In this document: positions 40,364 to 48,115 of the stretch, piece after piece | Numbering within the stretch: position 1 is the stretch's first letter | Layout: each line of letters begins with the position of its first letter | NCBI GenBank assembly: GCA_963695195.1 | Contig: CAVOGE010000007.1 | Span: 1,364,001-1,428,000, forward strand | Reading direction: 5' to 3' | DNA: 64,000 nucleotides | Source: CF-167 sp963695195 | Lineage (GTDB): Bacteria; Chloroflexota; Limnocylindria; QHBO01 | Position numbers and translations under genes: made by a program | Notes under the pieces: model-generated | The model's database searches: none | Told to the model about the DNA's origin: nothing | What the model saw: only the letters and a program-made list of their open reading frames with translations

Positions 40364-40831
40364 ATGACCGAGGCGCGAGCCAAGCTCTACATCAACACCG
40401 GCGTCGTCACGGACAAGAGCGACATCTACAACATCCTGCGTCCCCTGCTGAAGCAGACCGTGAGTTACACCTATCTGCGCGGGAACCAGGTGACGAGCCA
40501 CGGTATCGGCTGGGTCGAGCGAATCGTGGTCGACCATCCCGAGATCGCAAGCTACTTCACTCCGCTGGCGATCTGCCTCAACCTCGACTCGTTCGACTAC
40601 CTCCAGTTCGACACGACGTCGGAGCAGTTGCTCGTCTACACCCTGGTGATTGGGGAGGAACGCGTGGTGATCGAATTCACCGCCGGGCAGCTCCGGGGCG
40701 ACGCAGACCCCGAGGCCGAGGGCGGCCGCCCGCTGCCACGCAATGCGGAGGAGCTGGCGCGCGACCTGCGCTTCATCCAGATGGAGCTGCTGATGAGCAG
40801 CGAGGCCGCTGAAGAGGATGAGGACGCCTAG
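40364..40831 (+). CDS. Conserved-looking protein of unknown function
   Basis: A 155-residue soluble protein. The N-terminal part reads ARAKLYINTGVVTDKSDIYN, then SYTYLRGNQVTSHGIGWVER, then alternating strands and helices (SFDYLQFDTTSEQLLVYTLV, EERVVIEFTAGQLRG), ending in an acidic tail (SSEAAEEDEDA). No catalytic motif, membrane span or known family is recognised. The next gene (M16 peptidase) starts 14 bases before this stop, so they share a transcript. ATG 40364 is chosen; the frame is open to 40310. Confidence 0.65.
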   Translation: MTEARAKLYINTGVVTDKSDIYNILRPLLKQTVSYTYLRGNQVTSHGIGWVERIVVDHPEIASYFTPLAICLNLDSFDYLQFDTTSEQLLVYTLVIGEERVVIEFTAGQLRGDADPEAEGGRPLPRNAEELARDLRFIQMELLMSSEAAEEDEDA

Positions 40832-42179
40832 CGTGGCGTCCGGGCTGGCGGCGAGGCGGCCACGTGCCGCGGAGCCAACGCACCGACGCAGCGTGCTCAG
40901 CAATGGGCTGCGCATCGTCACGCAGCAGATGCCCGCAGCCAGGTCCGTCTCGGTCGGCATCTTCGTCGGCGTCGGATCTCGGCACGAGGACGATGCGCAC
41001 GCGGGTCTGTCGCACCTCCTCGAGCACCTCGTCTTCAAGGGAACCGTGGCCCACCCCGAACCGGGCGCGCTCTCGGAGGCGATCGAGCGGTGTGGCGGCA
41101 GCGTCAACGCGTCGACCGATCGCGAGCTCACCGTCTACAGCTCTCGCGTGCCGGCCGACGTGGCGCCGACCGCCCTCGCGGTGGTCGCCGAGTTGGCGCT
41201 GCGGCCCCTGCTGCGGCACCGTGATCTCACCGCCGAGAAGCCGGTGATCGTCGATGAGATCCGGATGTACGAGGACTCGCCCGGCGACCACGTGTTCAGC
41301 CTCTTCGATCAACTGCTGTTCGGGCGCCATGCCCTCGGCCGCGAGATCGCCGGAACGCCGCGGAGTGTGCGCCGGGCGAACCACGAGACGGTCGTCGCGC
41401 ACTGGCGCTCGTGGTATCGCCCGGAGCACCTGGTCCTCGCCGTCGCCGGCCGCATCGATCACGAGACGGTGGCTCGCATCGCAACAGGCTGGTTCGACGA
41501 GCCCTACAAGAAGGCGACGGACGGCGGCCGCCCGCCCCGGGTTCCGGCCGGGCGTGACCGGTTACTCGTGGCGCCGGAGCCCGTCACCTCATCGGGGGTC
41601 CGGGTTGCCTACCGTCAGTTGTCGCAGGGCAATCTGTGCATCGGTCTGCCTGCCGTCTCGCGCAGCGATCCCGATCGCTGGGCACTCGACCTGCTGGGCG
41701 CGGTGCTCGGTGACGGGATGAGCAGCCGCCTCTTCCTCGAGCTGCGGGAGCGCCGCTCGCTCGCCTACGACGTCTCGACCTTCGGTGCCATGTATGCGGA
41801 CACTGGCACCTTCGGCGTCCATGCCGGCTTTGATCCCGACCAGGCCGATCAGGTCGTCGGCGCCGTCCTCGAGCAGCTCGAGCGGGTAGTGCAGGACCCG
41901 ATCACCGAGGCCGAGCTGGAACGCGCCCGGGCCTATACGCGCGGTCGTCTGCAGTTGCGCCTCGAGGAGACCGGCTCGGTGGCGTCCTGGCTGGGGACCG
42001 GAGAGAGCCTGCTTCCGCGCATCCTGACCGTCGACGAGGTGATCGAGCACCTCGACGCGGTCACGGTCGGGGACGTGCTCAACGTGGCGCGACGCATCAT
42101 TCGACGCGACCGGATGCGGCTCGCCGTGCTCGGGCCGTTCCGTTCGACGCGGCGATTCGAGCGGATGCTGGCCACGTGA
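40818..42179 (+). CDS. M16 family zinc peptidase (processing-peptidase-like)
   Basis: A 453-residue M16B peptidase. The inverted zinc motif HLLEHLVFKGT (HxxEH) sits at about residues 66-76 and the distal Glu is in VIVDEIRMYEDSP. The C-terminal half-domain carries the R/Y pair region (ERRSLAYDVSTFGAMYADTG). No signal peptide is seen, so it is probably cytosolic, like most bacterial mitochondrial-processing-peptidase homologues. It overlaps the upstream unknown gene by 14 bases and the downstream gene by four (GTGA). Confidence 0.92.
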   Translation: MRTPSVASGLAARRPRAAEPTHRRSVLSNGLRIVTQQMPAARSVSVGIFVGVGSRHEDDAHAGLSHLLEHLVFKGTVAHPEPGALSEAIERCGGSVNASTDRELTVYSSRVPADVAPTALAVVAELALRPLLRHRDLTAEKPVIVDEIRMYEDSPGDHVFSLFDQLLFGRHALGREIAGTPRSVRRANHETVVAHWRSWYRPEHLVLAVAGRIDHETVARIATGWFDEPYKKATDGGRPPRVPAGRDRLLVAPEPVTSSGVRVAYRQLSQGNLCIGLPAVSRSDPDRWALDLLGAVLGDGMSSRLFLELRERRSLAYDVSTFGAMYADTGTFGVHAGFDPDQADQVVGAVLEQLERVVQDPITEAELERARAYTRGRLQLRLEETGSVASWLGTGESLLPRILTVDEVIEHLDAVTVGDVLNVARRIIRRDRMRLAVLGPFRSTRRFERMLAT

Positions 42180-42964
42180 CCGGTCCGCCTCGCTCCGCTG
42201 CTGACGACGACGCCCCGACGCCGGTGGTCGACCTCTTTCCGGACGAGCTGTCGCTGGCGCGGTCCCTGTTGGCGTCCGGGCTGCCGACCATGGCCGAGGG
42301 GGCACTCATCCGCCGCATCGCGGTGCTGGGCGTCGCCGGGAAGAGCGGCCTCGAGGAGCTCGACGTCGCGCGCGGACTGCTGGCGGAATCGCTCTGGCGT
42401 CAGGGCCGCGCCATCGCCGCCGGCGCCGCCGCGGCGGCGATCAGGGCGGGCAGCCCGGAGCGCCGGCGACCGATCGTGACGCTCATCGAGGCCGAGGCGC
42501 TGGCGGCGGCCGGCGATCTGGATCGCGCCGGCAAGCTTGCCGAGCGCGTGGTCGCGGCGATCGGCGTTGACGAGGCCTGGAGGCTGCGGGGAGGCGTTCA
42601 TTCGCGGCTCGATTGGCCGATGCCCGCCTCGTTCCGGGCGCCATCCGCACGGGCCGGGTCACCTCGTCGTCGCGGAGCCGCGCCGGTCGGCGCCCCGACG
42701 CCCGAGCGGGCGACAACCGCGCACGCTCGACTCGACTCGGCGCGCCTCGCGTACGAGGCCGGCACGACGGACGAGGGCGACCGCCAGTTGGTCGTTGCGC
42801 TGCGCCTCGATCCGCGCATCGCGGCGGGTGCCCTGGCGATCTTCCAGCCGACCCTCGAGAAGGAGCCGAGCGAAGACCGTCTGCTACTCTACGGCGACCT
42901 CCTGCGTGCCGACGGCCGAGACGATGAGGCCGCCGCCGCATTCGACCGCGCCGCACGCACCTGA
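42176..42964 (+). CDS. TPR-like helical protein
   Basis: A protein of about 262 residues beginning at GTG 42176, overlapping the peptidase stop. Residues 20-135 are Ala/Leu-rich helical pairs (LARSLLASGLPTMAEGALIR, AEALAAAGDLDRAGKLAERV). Residues about 145-185 are Arg/Pro-rich and unlike the rest. Residues 185-262 again look like tetratricopeptide repeats (DEGDRQLVVALRLDPRIAAG, LLYGDLLRADGRDDEAAAAF). The odd middle could be a linker or the result of paired indels as seen elsewhere in this window. A scaffold role is the usual inference for such repeats. Confidence 0.55.
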   Translation: MTGPPRSAADDDAPTPVVDLFPDELSLARSLLASGLPTMAEGALIRRIAVLGVAGKSGLEELDVARGLLAESLWRQGRAIAAGAAAAAIRAGSPERRRPIVTLIEAEALAAAGDLDRAGKLAERVVAAIGVDEAWRLRGGVHSRLDWPMPASFRAPSARAGSPRRRGAAPVGAPTPERATTAHARLDSARLAYEAGTTDEGDRQLVVALRLDPRIAAGALAIFQPTLEKEPSEDRLLLYGDLLRADGRDDEAAAAFDRAART

Positions 42965-42991
42965 TAGATCACGAGGAGTCCACGCCGCGAA

Positions 42992-43456
42992 ATGGAACGC
43001 ACCCTTGTCCTGGTCAAGCCCGATGGCGTGCAGCGTGGCCTGATCGGCGAGATCCTGGCGCGCTTCGAACGGAAAGGCCTCAAAGTGGTCGGGCTGCGCA
43101 TGCTCGACGTCACTCGTCCCATGGCCGAGCAGCACTACGCGGTGCACGTCGGCAAGCACTTCTACGCCGGCCTCGTCGACTTCATCACCTCCGGACCGGT
43201 GGCCGCGGTCGCGCTTGAGGGACCCGATGCCATCGCCACCGTGCGCCGCATGGTCGGCAAGACGATGCCGAACGAGGCGGATGCCGGCACCATCCGGGGC
43301 GACCTGGGGATCAGCGGTCTGCGCAACCTGATTCACGCCTCGGATGCGCCCGAGACAGCGACCGCTGAACTCGACCTCTGGTTCGGCCCCGAACGCTTGG
43401 ACTACCAGCGGGCGATTGACGCCTGGATCGTGGCAGAGGAGCCGCCCAGAACGTAG
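42992..43456 (+). CDS. ndk: Nucleoside diphosphate kinase
   Basis: A 154-residue NDP kinase that transfers the gamma phosphate from ATP to NDPs through a phospho-His. Motifs: RTLVLVKPDGVQRGLIGEIL, the substrate helix HYAVHVGKHFYAGLVDFI, GPDAIATVRRMVGKT, and the active His in NLIHASDAPETA (Ala replaces the usual Gly before Ser). Length is slightly above the 140-150 norm because of a C-terminal extension. Its last 55 bases overlap the 3' end of lepB on the other strand. Confidence 0.96.
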   Translation: MERTLVLVKPDGVQRGLIGEILARFERKGLKVVGLRMLDVTRPMAEQHYAVHVGKHFYAGLVDFITSGPVAAVALEGPDAIATVRRMVGKTMPNEADAGTIRGDLGISGLRNLIHASDAPETATAELDLWFGPERLDYQRAIDAWIVAEEPPRT

Positions 43457-44148
43457 CGCGGCGCGCGCGCGGCTGTGTCGGCGACCTGCGACGGTAGTCC
43501 TGGGTATTCCGGCCGCGCAACGATGCCAATGCGATCCAGCGGGAAGTAGCGCAGCCAGGCTCGCCCGACGATCAGATCCCGCGCCACCGGCCCGAAGAAG
43601 CGCGAGTCCTGGCTTGCCGTTCGGTTGTCGCCCATCACGAAGTAGCTGCCCGCCGGGATCGTCCAGGCTGCGGTCCCCGACGGATCGCGCGGCAGCGTTG
43701 CGACCGCCGCTCCGTCAGCGCCACGTATCACGTATGGCTCGTCGAGCCGAACGGGACTGCCGCCGGGGGCCGTGACGAAGACGACTCCGTTCTCGAGGGT
43801 CACGACGTCGCCCGGTGTGCCGATCACGCGCTTGATGAACGGCACGCCGCCCTGGCCGAAGCCGTCCGGTGGCTGGAAGACCACGATGTCACCGCGCTGG
43901 TAGTCACTGAAGCGCGGTGAGATCTTGTCGATCAGCACGTACTCGCCCGGGTTCACGGTGGGCACCATCGAGTTCTGCTCGACCTCGAACGGCTGGGCCA
44001 CGAAGTTGTGGATGAGCAGGTAGATGACCAGCGTCAGGACGAGCGTCTCGATGATCTCCAGGGCGCAGCCGAATCCGCGGCCGGACGATGATCCGTCACC
44101 CTGCGGGGGCAGCTCGTCACTGGGGGTGGCTTCGGGAACGTAGGTCAT
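43402..44148 (-). CDS. lepB: Signal peptidase I
   Basis: A 248-residue type I signal peptidase. A membrane helix (ETLVLTLVIYLLIHNFVAQP, about residues 34-53) leads into the catalytic Ser motif EVEQNSMVPTVNPGEYVLI. The general-base Lys is in PFIKRVIGTPGDVV, and the conserved box GDNRTASQDSRFFGPV follows. It cleaves signal peptides on the outer face of the membrane. ATG 44148 is the start; a longer open frame upstream is antisense to hppA. The C-terminal tail after LPLDRIGIVARPEY is longer than usual and overlaps ndk. Confidence 0.93.
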   Translation of the reverse strand: MTYVPEATPSDELPPQGDGSSSGRGFGCALEIIETLVLTLVIYLLIHNFVAQPFEVEQNSMVPTVNPGEYVLIDKISPRFSDYQRGDIVVFQPPDGFGQGGVPFIKRVIGTPGDVVTLENGVVFVTAPGGSPVRLDEPYVIRGADGAAVATLPRDPSGTAAWTIPAGSYFVMGDNRTASQDSRFFGPVARDLIVGRAWLRYFPLDRIGIVARPEYPGLPSQVADTAARAPRYVLGGSSATIQASIARW

Positions 44149-44267
44149 CGGCGCTCCGTGTGGAAGAGACGGGGACAGGCGGCGGACAGCATACCGGGAC
44201 GGCTCCGCTCTCGTGGCGGCGTCCGTTGCGGACCCGTCGGGGCTCACCGATCGAGGGCTGTGATCGG

Positions 44268-44297
44268 TTGACCCTGTGCGCTGCGGCGGGCTACCAT
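44268..44297 (+). promoter_or_regulatory. Promoter of hppA
   Basis: TTGACC (44268-44273) and TACCAT (44292-44297) with an 18-base spacer. Transcription would begin near 44304, giving a leader of about 118 bases. The 273-base gap between lepB and hppA shows no other recognisable element. Confidence 0.5.
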
Positions 44298-44421
44298 AGC
44301 GCCGCCTCGTCGGCGGGCGCACCACCGCGCAGAATCCGCCGGCGTTTCCGTGTCTCAGATCGTTGATCGCGAGCCGTTCGCCACCCGCGCGGCCGTCGCA
44401 TGAACCCGATTCGGAGGATCC

Positions 44422-46608
44422 ATGGAGCTCCAGCCCATTCTCTGGGTGATCCCGGCCGCGGGGATCGCAGCCATCGCCTTTGCCCTCTACCTCGCCTGGG
44501 ACGTCCTGCGCGCCGATACCGGCACGCCCGCCATGCAGGAGATAGCCGGCACCATCCTCGAGGGCGCGGTTGCGTTCATCAAGCGCCAGTACCGCACCAT
44601 CGGCCTCCTCGCCATCGGCGGCGCGGTGCTGATCGGGCTGGTGATCGCCCTGGTCGAGGGCAAGGAGGTCGCCGACACCGACATCTTCGGGGCCGACCTG
44701 GGGATCCGTACCGGGGTCGCGTTCCTCGTCGGGGCGGCGTGCTCCATGGCGTCGGGGATCATCGGCATGTACATCAGCGTCAAGGCGAACCTGCGCACCG
44801 CCGCGGCTGCCCAGAGCAGCCTCGTCCGCGCGGTGCAGGTGGCGATGCGCGGTGGTGCCGTGTCGGGCTTTCTGGTGGTCGCCCTCTCGCTCCTGGGTGT
44901 GTACTCGATCTTCGCCCTGTACGGGGGGTTCACGCACCCTGAGCAGGCGCCATTCCTGATCGTCGGCTTCGGCTTCGGCGCCAGCTTCGTGGCGCTCTTC
45001 GCCCAGCTGGGGGGCGGCATCTATACCAAGGCGGCCGACGTGGGAGCCGACCTGGTCGGCAAGATCGAGGCGGGCATCCCCGAGGATGACCCACGCAACG
45101 CCGGCGTCGTGGCCGACCTGGTGGGCGACAACGTCGGCGACTGCGCCGGCCGCGGCGCCGACCTCTTCGAGTCAACCGCCGCCGAGAACATCGGCGCCAT
45201 GATCCTGGGGGTGGCCATCTGGCGGATCGCAACCGAGCTCGGCTGGCCGAATCCCGAGGCGTGGATCTTCTTCCCGCTGGTGGTTCGCGCCTTTGGTCTT
45301 TTCGCAACGATCGTGGCCATCTTCTTCGTCCGCGGCCGCGAGGACGAGGACCCCATGAACATGCTCAACCGTGGCTACTGGGTCACCACGATCCTCTCGG
45401 TCGGGGGCCTGGCACTGACCACCTCCCAGATGATGAATACCGGGACAGTGGTCGGCGCCAACGGCATCGCGCCGTGGGTCTGGTTCTTCGGGGCCGGGCT
45501 GGTCGGACTCGCCACCAGCGTGGCGTTCGTGTACATCACGCAGTACTACACCGCCGGCGCCTGGCGTCCGGTCCGCGAGATCGCCGAGGCGAGCAAGACC
45601 GGTCCGGCTACGAACATCATCTCGGGCACTGCGGTCGGTTTCGAGACGACCGCCGTCACCGCCATCACCATCAGCGTCGCCCTCTTCGCCAGCCATTGGC
45701 TCGGCGAGCAGGCGCTCCCGGACGGCGGGATCTTCGGCACGGCGGTGGCGACCATGGGAATGCTCATGACCACCGCCTATATCCTGGCCATGGACACCTT
45801 CGGACCGATCACCGACAACGCCGGCGGCATCGCCCAGTTCGCCAAGGCTGAGGGCAAGGCCCGGGAGATCACCGATCGCCTCGATGCGGTCGGCAACACC
45901 ACCAAGGCGCTCACCAAGGGGTACGCCATCGCGTCGGCCTCGCTGGCGGCCTTCCTGCTCTTCTCCGCCTACATCGACAAGGTCAACCTGATCCAGACCA
46001 ACCGCGGTCGGCCGGACCTGATGATCACCTCGGTCAACCTGGCCGATGTCAATGTCTTCATCGCCGCGCTGATCGGCGCCATGCTGGTCTACTTCTTCAG
46101 CAGCCTGGCGATCCGTGCTGTCGGCACGGCGGCGCAGGCGATCATCGTCGAGGTGCGACGCCAGTTCCGCGAGATGCCCGGCATCATGGATTACACCCAG
46201 CGCCCCGACTACGCGCGTGTGGTCGACATCACTACCCGCTCGGCACTGCGGCAGATGATCCTGCCGGGCGTCGTGGCGGTCGCCACCCCGATCATCGTGG
46301 GCCTGCTGCTTCGCCAGGAAGCGGTTGCCGGCCTGCTGATGGTCGGCACCATCTCGGGTGTACTGCTGGCGACCGTTCTCAACAATGGTGGAGGAGCCTG
46401 GGACAACGCCAAGAAATTCATCGAGGCTGGTGAGTTGAAGGATGACGCGGGCAACGTGCTCGGCAAGGGGTCCGACGCCCACGCGGCGGCGGTCGTGGGC
46501 GATACCGTCGGCGATCCGTTCAAGGACACTGCGGGCCCGTCGCTGCACGTGCTCGTCAAGCTCCTCGCCACGATCAGCCTGGTGCTCGCGCCGCTCTTCA
46601 TCCGCTAG
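44422..46608 (+). CDS. hppA: Membrane proton-translocating pyrophosphatase, K+-independent type
   Basis: A 728-residue, about 16-span H+-PPase that hydrolyses pyrophosphate to pump protons out of the cytoplasm. Substrate site: KAADVGADLVGKIEAGIPED and NVGDCAGRGADLFEST; the second acidic cluster includes DTFGPITDNAGG and the final VVGDTVGDPFKDTAGPS. In GNTTKALTKGYAIASASL, Lys occupies the position that distinguishes K+-independent proton pumps from K+-dependent ones (Ala there). GGAGG lies five bases before ATG 44422. It salvages energy from pyrophosphate made by acyl-CoA and aminoacyl-tRNA synthetases. Confidence 0.96.
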   Translation: MELQPILWVIPAAGIAAIAFALYLAWDVLRADTGTPAMQEIAGTILEGAVAFIKRQYRTIGLLAIGGAVLIGLVIALVEGKEVADTDIFGADLGIRTGVAFLVGAACSMASGIIGMYISVKANLRTAAAAQSSLVRAVQVAMRGGAVSGFLVVALSLLGVYSIFALYGGFTHPEQAPFLIVGFGFGASFVALFAQLGGGIYTKAADVGADLVGKIEAGIPEDDPRNAGVVADLVGDNVGDCAGRGADLFESTAAENIGAMILGVAIWRIATELGWPNPEAWIFFPLVVRAFGLFATIVAIFFVRGREDEDPMNMLNRGYWVTTILSVGGLALTTSQMMNTGTVVGANGIAPWVWFFGAGLVGLATSVAFVYITQYYTAGAWRPVREIAEASKTGPATNIISGTAVGFETTAVTAITISVALFASHWLGEQALPDGGIFGTAVATMGMLMTTAYILAMDTFGPITDNAGGIAQFAKAEGKAREITDRLDAVGNTTKALTKGYAIASASLAAFLLFSAYIDKVNLIQTNRGRPDLMITSVNLADVNVFIAALIGAMLVYFFSSLAIRAVGTAAQAIIVEVRRQFREMPGIMDYTQRPDYARVVDITTRSALRQMILPGVVAVATPIIVGLLLRQEAVAGLLMVGTISGVLLATVLNNGGGAWDNAKKFIEAGELKDDAGNVLGKGSDAHAAAVVGDTVGDPFKDTAGPSLHVLVKLLATISLVLAPLFIR

Positions 46609-46632
46609 GCGCCGGTACCCCCAGGGAGGGTC

Positions 46633-47478
46633 ATGGAACTCGTCCTCCAGGCTATCGTGATCGGCATCCTGCAGGGGTTGACCGAATTCATCCCGGTCAG
46701 CTCCAGCGCGCATCTCGAACTCGCTCCATGGATCGCCGGCTGGGAGACGAACGGGCTGACCGGCAGCCTGTCGTTCGATGTGTTCCTCCACCTCGGCACG
46801 CTGGTGGCGCTGCTCGGCTACTTCGCGCGCGATTGGGTCGCCCTGATCGGCGCCGGCGTCGCGAGCGTGCGCGAGCGGCGGATCGGGGCCGATCCACAGC
46901 GCCGCCTGGCCTGGTTCCTGCTGCTGGCCACCATTCCTGCCGCGCTCATCGGGTTCGCGGGCGAGGGCTGGATCGAGTCGGTGCTCCATGGAGACACCGA
47001 CGGCGTGCGCCTGGCGATCGCCGGATTCGTGATCCTCGGAGCCGCCGGCCTGTGGCTGGCCGATCGGCTCGGTTCGCGGCGTCGCACGATTGAAGGGCTC
47101 GACGCACGCAGCGCGATCGCGATCGGCCTCTCCCAGGCGCTCGCCCTGTTCCCCGGGATCAGCCGCTCCGGGGCCACCATCAGCGCCGGCCTTGCACTCG
47201 GCCTGACGCGCGAGAGCGCGGCGCGCTTCAGCTTCCTGCTGGCGACGCCGATCACCCTGGGCGCCGGGTTCTACGGCTCTCGCAAGCTGCTCATCGAGAC
47301 GCACACGCCGGTGGAGTGGCTGGCCATCGCCGCCGGCTTCGGAGCCGCAGCCATCTCCGGGGTCCTGGCGATCGGTTTTCTGCTCGCCTGGCTGCGCAGC
47401 CGCTCAGTGACGGTCTTCAGCCTGTACCGCGTCGCTTTTGCCGGATTGATCGTCGGATTGGTGCTCGTCGGGCGCTGA
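46633..47478 (+). CDS. uppP: Undecaprenyl-diphosphatase
   Basis: A 281-residue BacA/UppP-family membrane enzyme recycling undecaprenyl-PP to undecaprenyl-P for wall synthesis. The (E/Q)xxxE motif is present as ILQGLTEFIPVSSSAHLELA (Gln variant), and the second catalytic motif is FPGISRSGATISAGLALGL with the essential Arg. About eight spans. The start is 24 bases after the hppA stop with AGGGAGG upstream, so it is probably co-transcribed with hppA. Confidence 0.94.
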   Translation: MELVLQAIVIGILQGLTEFIPVSSSAHLELAPWIAGWETNGLTGSLSFDVFLHLGTLVALLGYFARDWVALIGAGVASVRERRIGADPQRRLAWFLLLATIPAALIGFAGEGWIESVLHGDTDGVRLAIAGFVILGAAGLWLADRLGSRRRTIEGLDARSAIAIGLSQALALFPGISRSGATISAGLALGLTRESAARFSFLLATPITLGAGFYGSRKLLIETHTPVEWLAIAAGFGAAAISGVLAIGFLLAWLRSRSVTVFSLYRVAFAGLIVGLVLVGR

Positions 47479-47493
47479 CCGGGGTCCGATTCT

Positions 47494-47522
47494 TTGACAG
47501 GCCCAAGCGCCAGGCCTACAAT
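47494..47522 (+). promoter_or_regulatory. Strong sigma-70-type promoter of greA
   Basis: TTGACA (47494-47499), a 17-base spacer, then TACAAT (47517-47522): a full consensus -35 and a five-of-six -10. It is the best promoter match in the window. Transcription should start near 47529, about 113 bases before greA. Confidence 0.8.
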
Positions 47523-47586
47523 CGCGCGGCGCCGAACCCCACGCTCACGGCATGGGATCGGCGGCCGAGCCGCCCGGCCAAGGCGA

Positions 47587-47629
47587 GCTCCAGGGACGTC
47601 GGGCAGCCGGCGCAGCTGGAGCGCTTTTT
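47587..47629 (+). terminator. Hairpin plus T-run in the greA leader (attenuator candidate)
   Basis: GCTCCAG (47587-47593) pairs with CTGGAGC (47616-47622); the 22-base loop is itself GC-rich. The sequence continues GC then TTTTT (47625-47629), the pattern of an intrinsic terminator. It lies downstream of the strong promoter and 12 bases before the greA start, so it would end transcripts inside the leader rather than those of uppP alone. Confidence 0.6.
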
Positions 47630-47641
47630 ATTACCGGTGCG

Positions 47642-48103
47642 ATGAACAACAAACCCGTCTACCTGACCGCCGAGGGGCAAACCAGGCTCCAGGCCGAACT
47701 GAACGAGCTGATCACCGTCGAGCGCCCGCGGGTCGCGGCGCGGATCCACGATGCCAAGCTCGACGGTGACATCAGCGAGAACGCCGAGTACGAGGACGCC
47801 AAGCAGGAACAGTCGTTCCTGGAGGGGCGCATCGCCACGCTCGAGGTGCAGCTGCGCAACGCCGAAGTGATCGAGCCGGCCAACGGGGACCGCGTCGGAA
47901 TTGGCGCCAGGGTCGTCATCAAGGGACCCGACGGCACGGAGACGTTCACGATCGTCGGTTCGGCCGAGGCCGCGCCGGGCGACGGGCGGATCAGCAACGA
48001 GTCGCCGGTCGGGGCGGCGCTGATGGGCCACAAGAAGGGCGACAAGGTCACCGTGCAGGCTCCGGCCGGGCCGGTCACCTTCACGATCGTCGGCATCAAC
48101 TAG
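47642..48103 (+). CDS. greA: Transcription elongation factor GreA
   Basis: A 153-residue GreA that enters the RNA polymerase secondary channel to stimulate cleavage of backtracked RNA. The N-terminal coiled coil has YLTAEGQTRLQAELNELITV and the tip DGDISENAEYEDAKQEQ with the catalytic Asp/Glu pair. The C-terminal FKBP-like domain has FTIVGSAEAAPGDGRISNES and ALMGHKKGDKVTV. ATG 47642 is used; 90 further upstream bases are open but carry the hairpin leader. It is followed by lysS after 12 bases. Confidence 0.96.
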   Translation: MNNKPVYLTAEGQTRLQAELNELITVERPRVAARIHDAKLDGDISENAEYEDAKQEQSFLEGRIATLEVQLRNAEVIEPANGDRVGIGARVVIKGPDGTETFTIVGSAEAAPGDGRISNESPVGAALMGHKKGDKVTVQAPAGPVTFTIVGIN

Positions 48104-48115
48104 CCCGCGAACGCC

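Noticed and set aside
38143..40383. A 746-residue frame covering coaBC and extending over coaX
   Set aside because: The upstream part is Arg/Gly-rich out-of-frame translation of coaX on the same strand; the CoaC domain begins at ATG 39411, which overlaps the coaX stop.
45172..47304. Long minus-strand open frame (710 codons) opposite hppA and uppP
   Set aside because: Antisense shadow of two well-identified membrane protein genes; composition is typical of such shadows.
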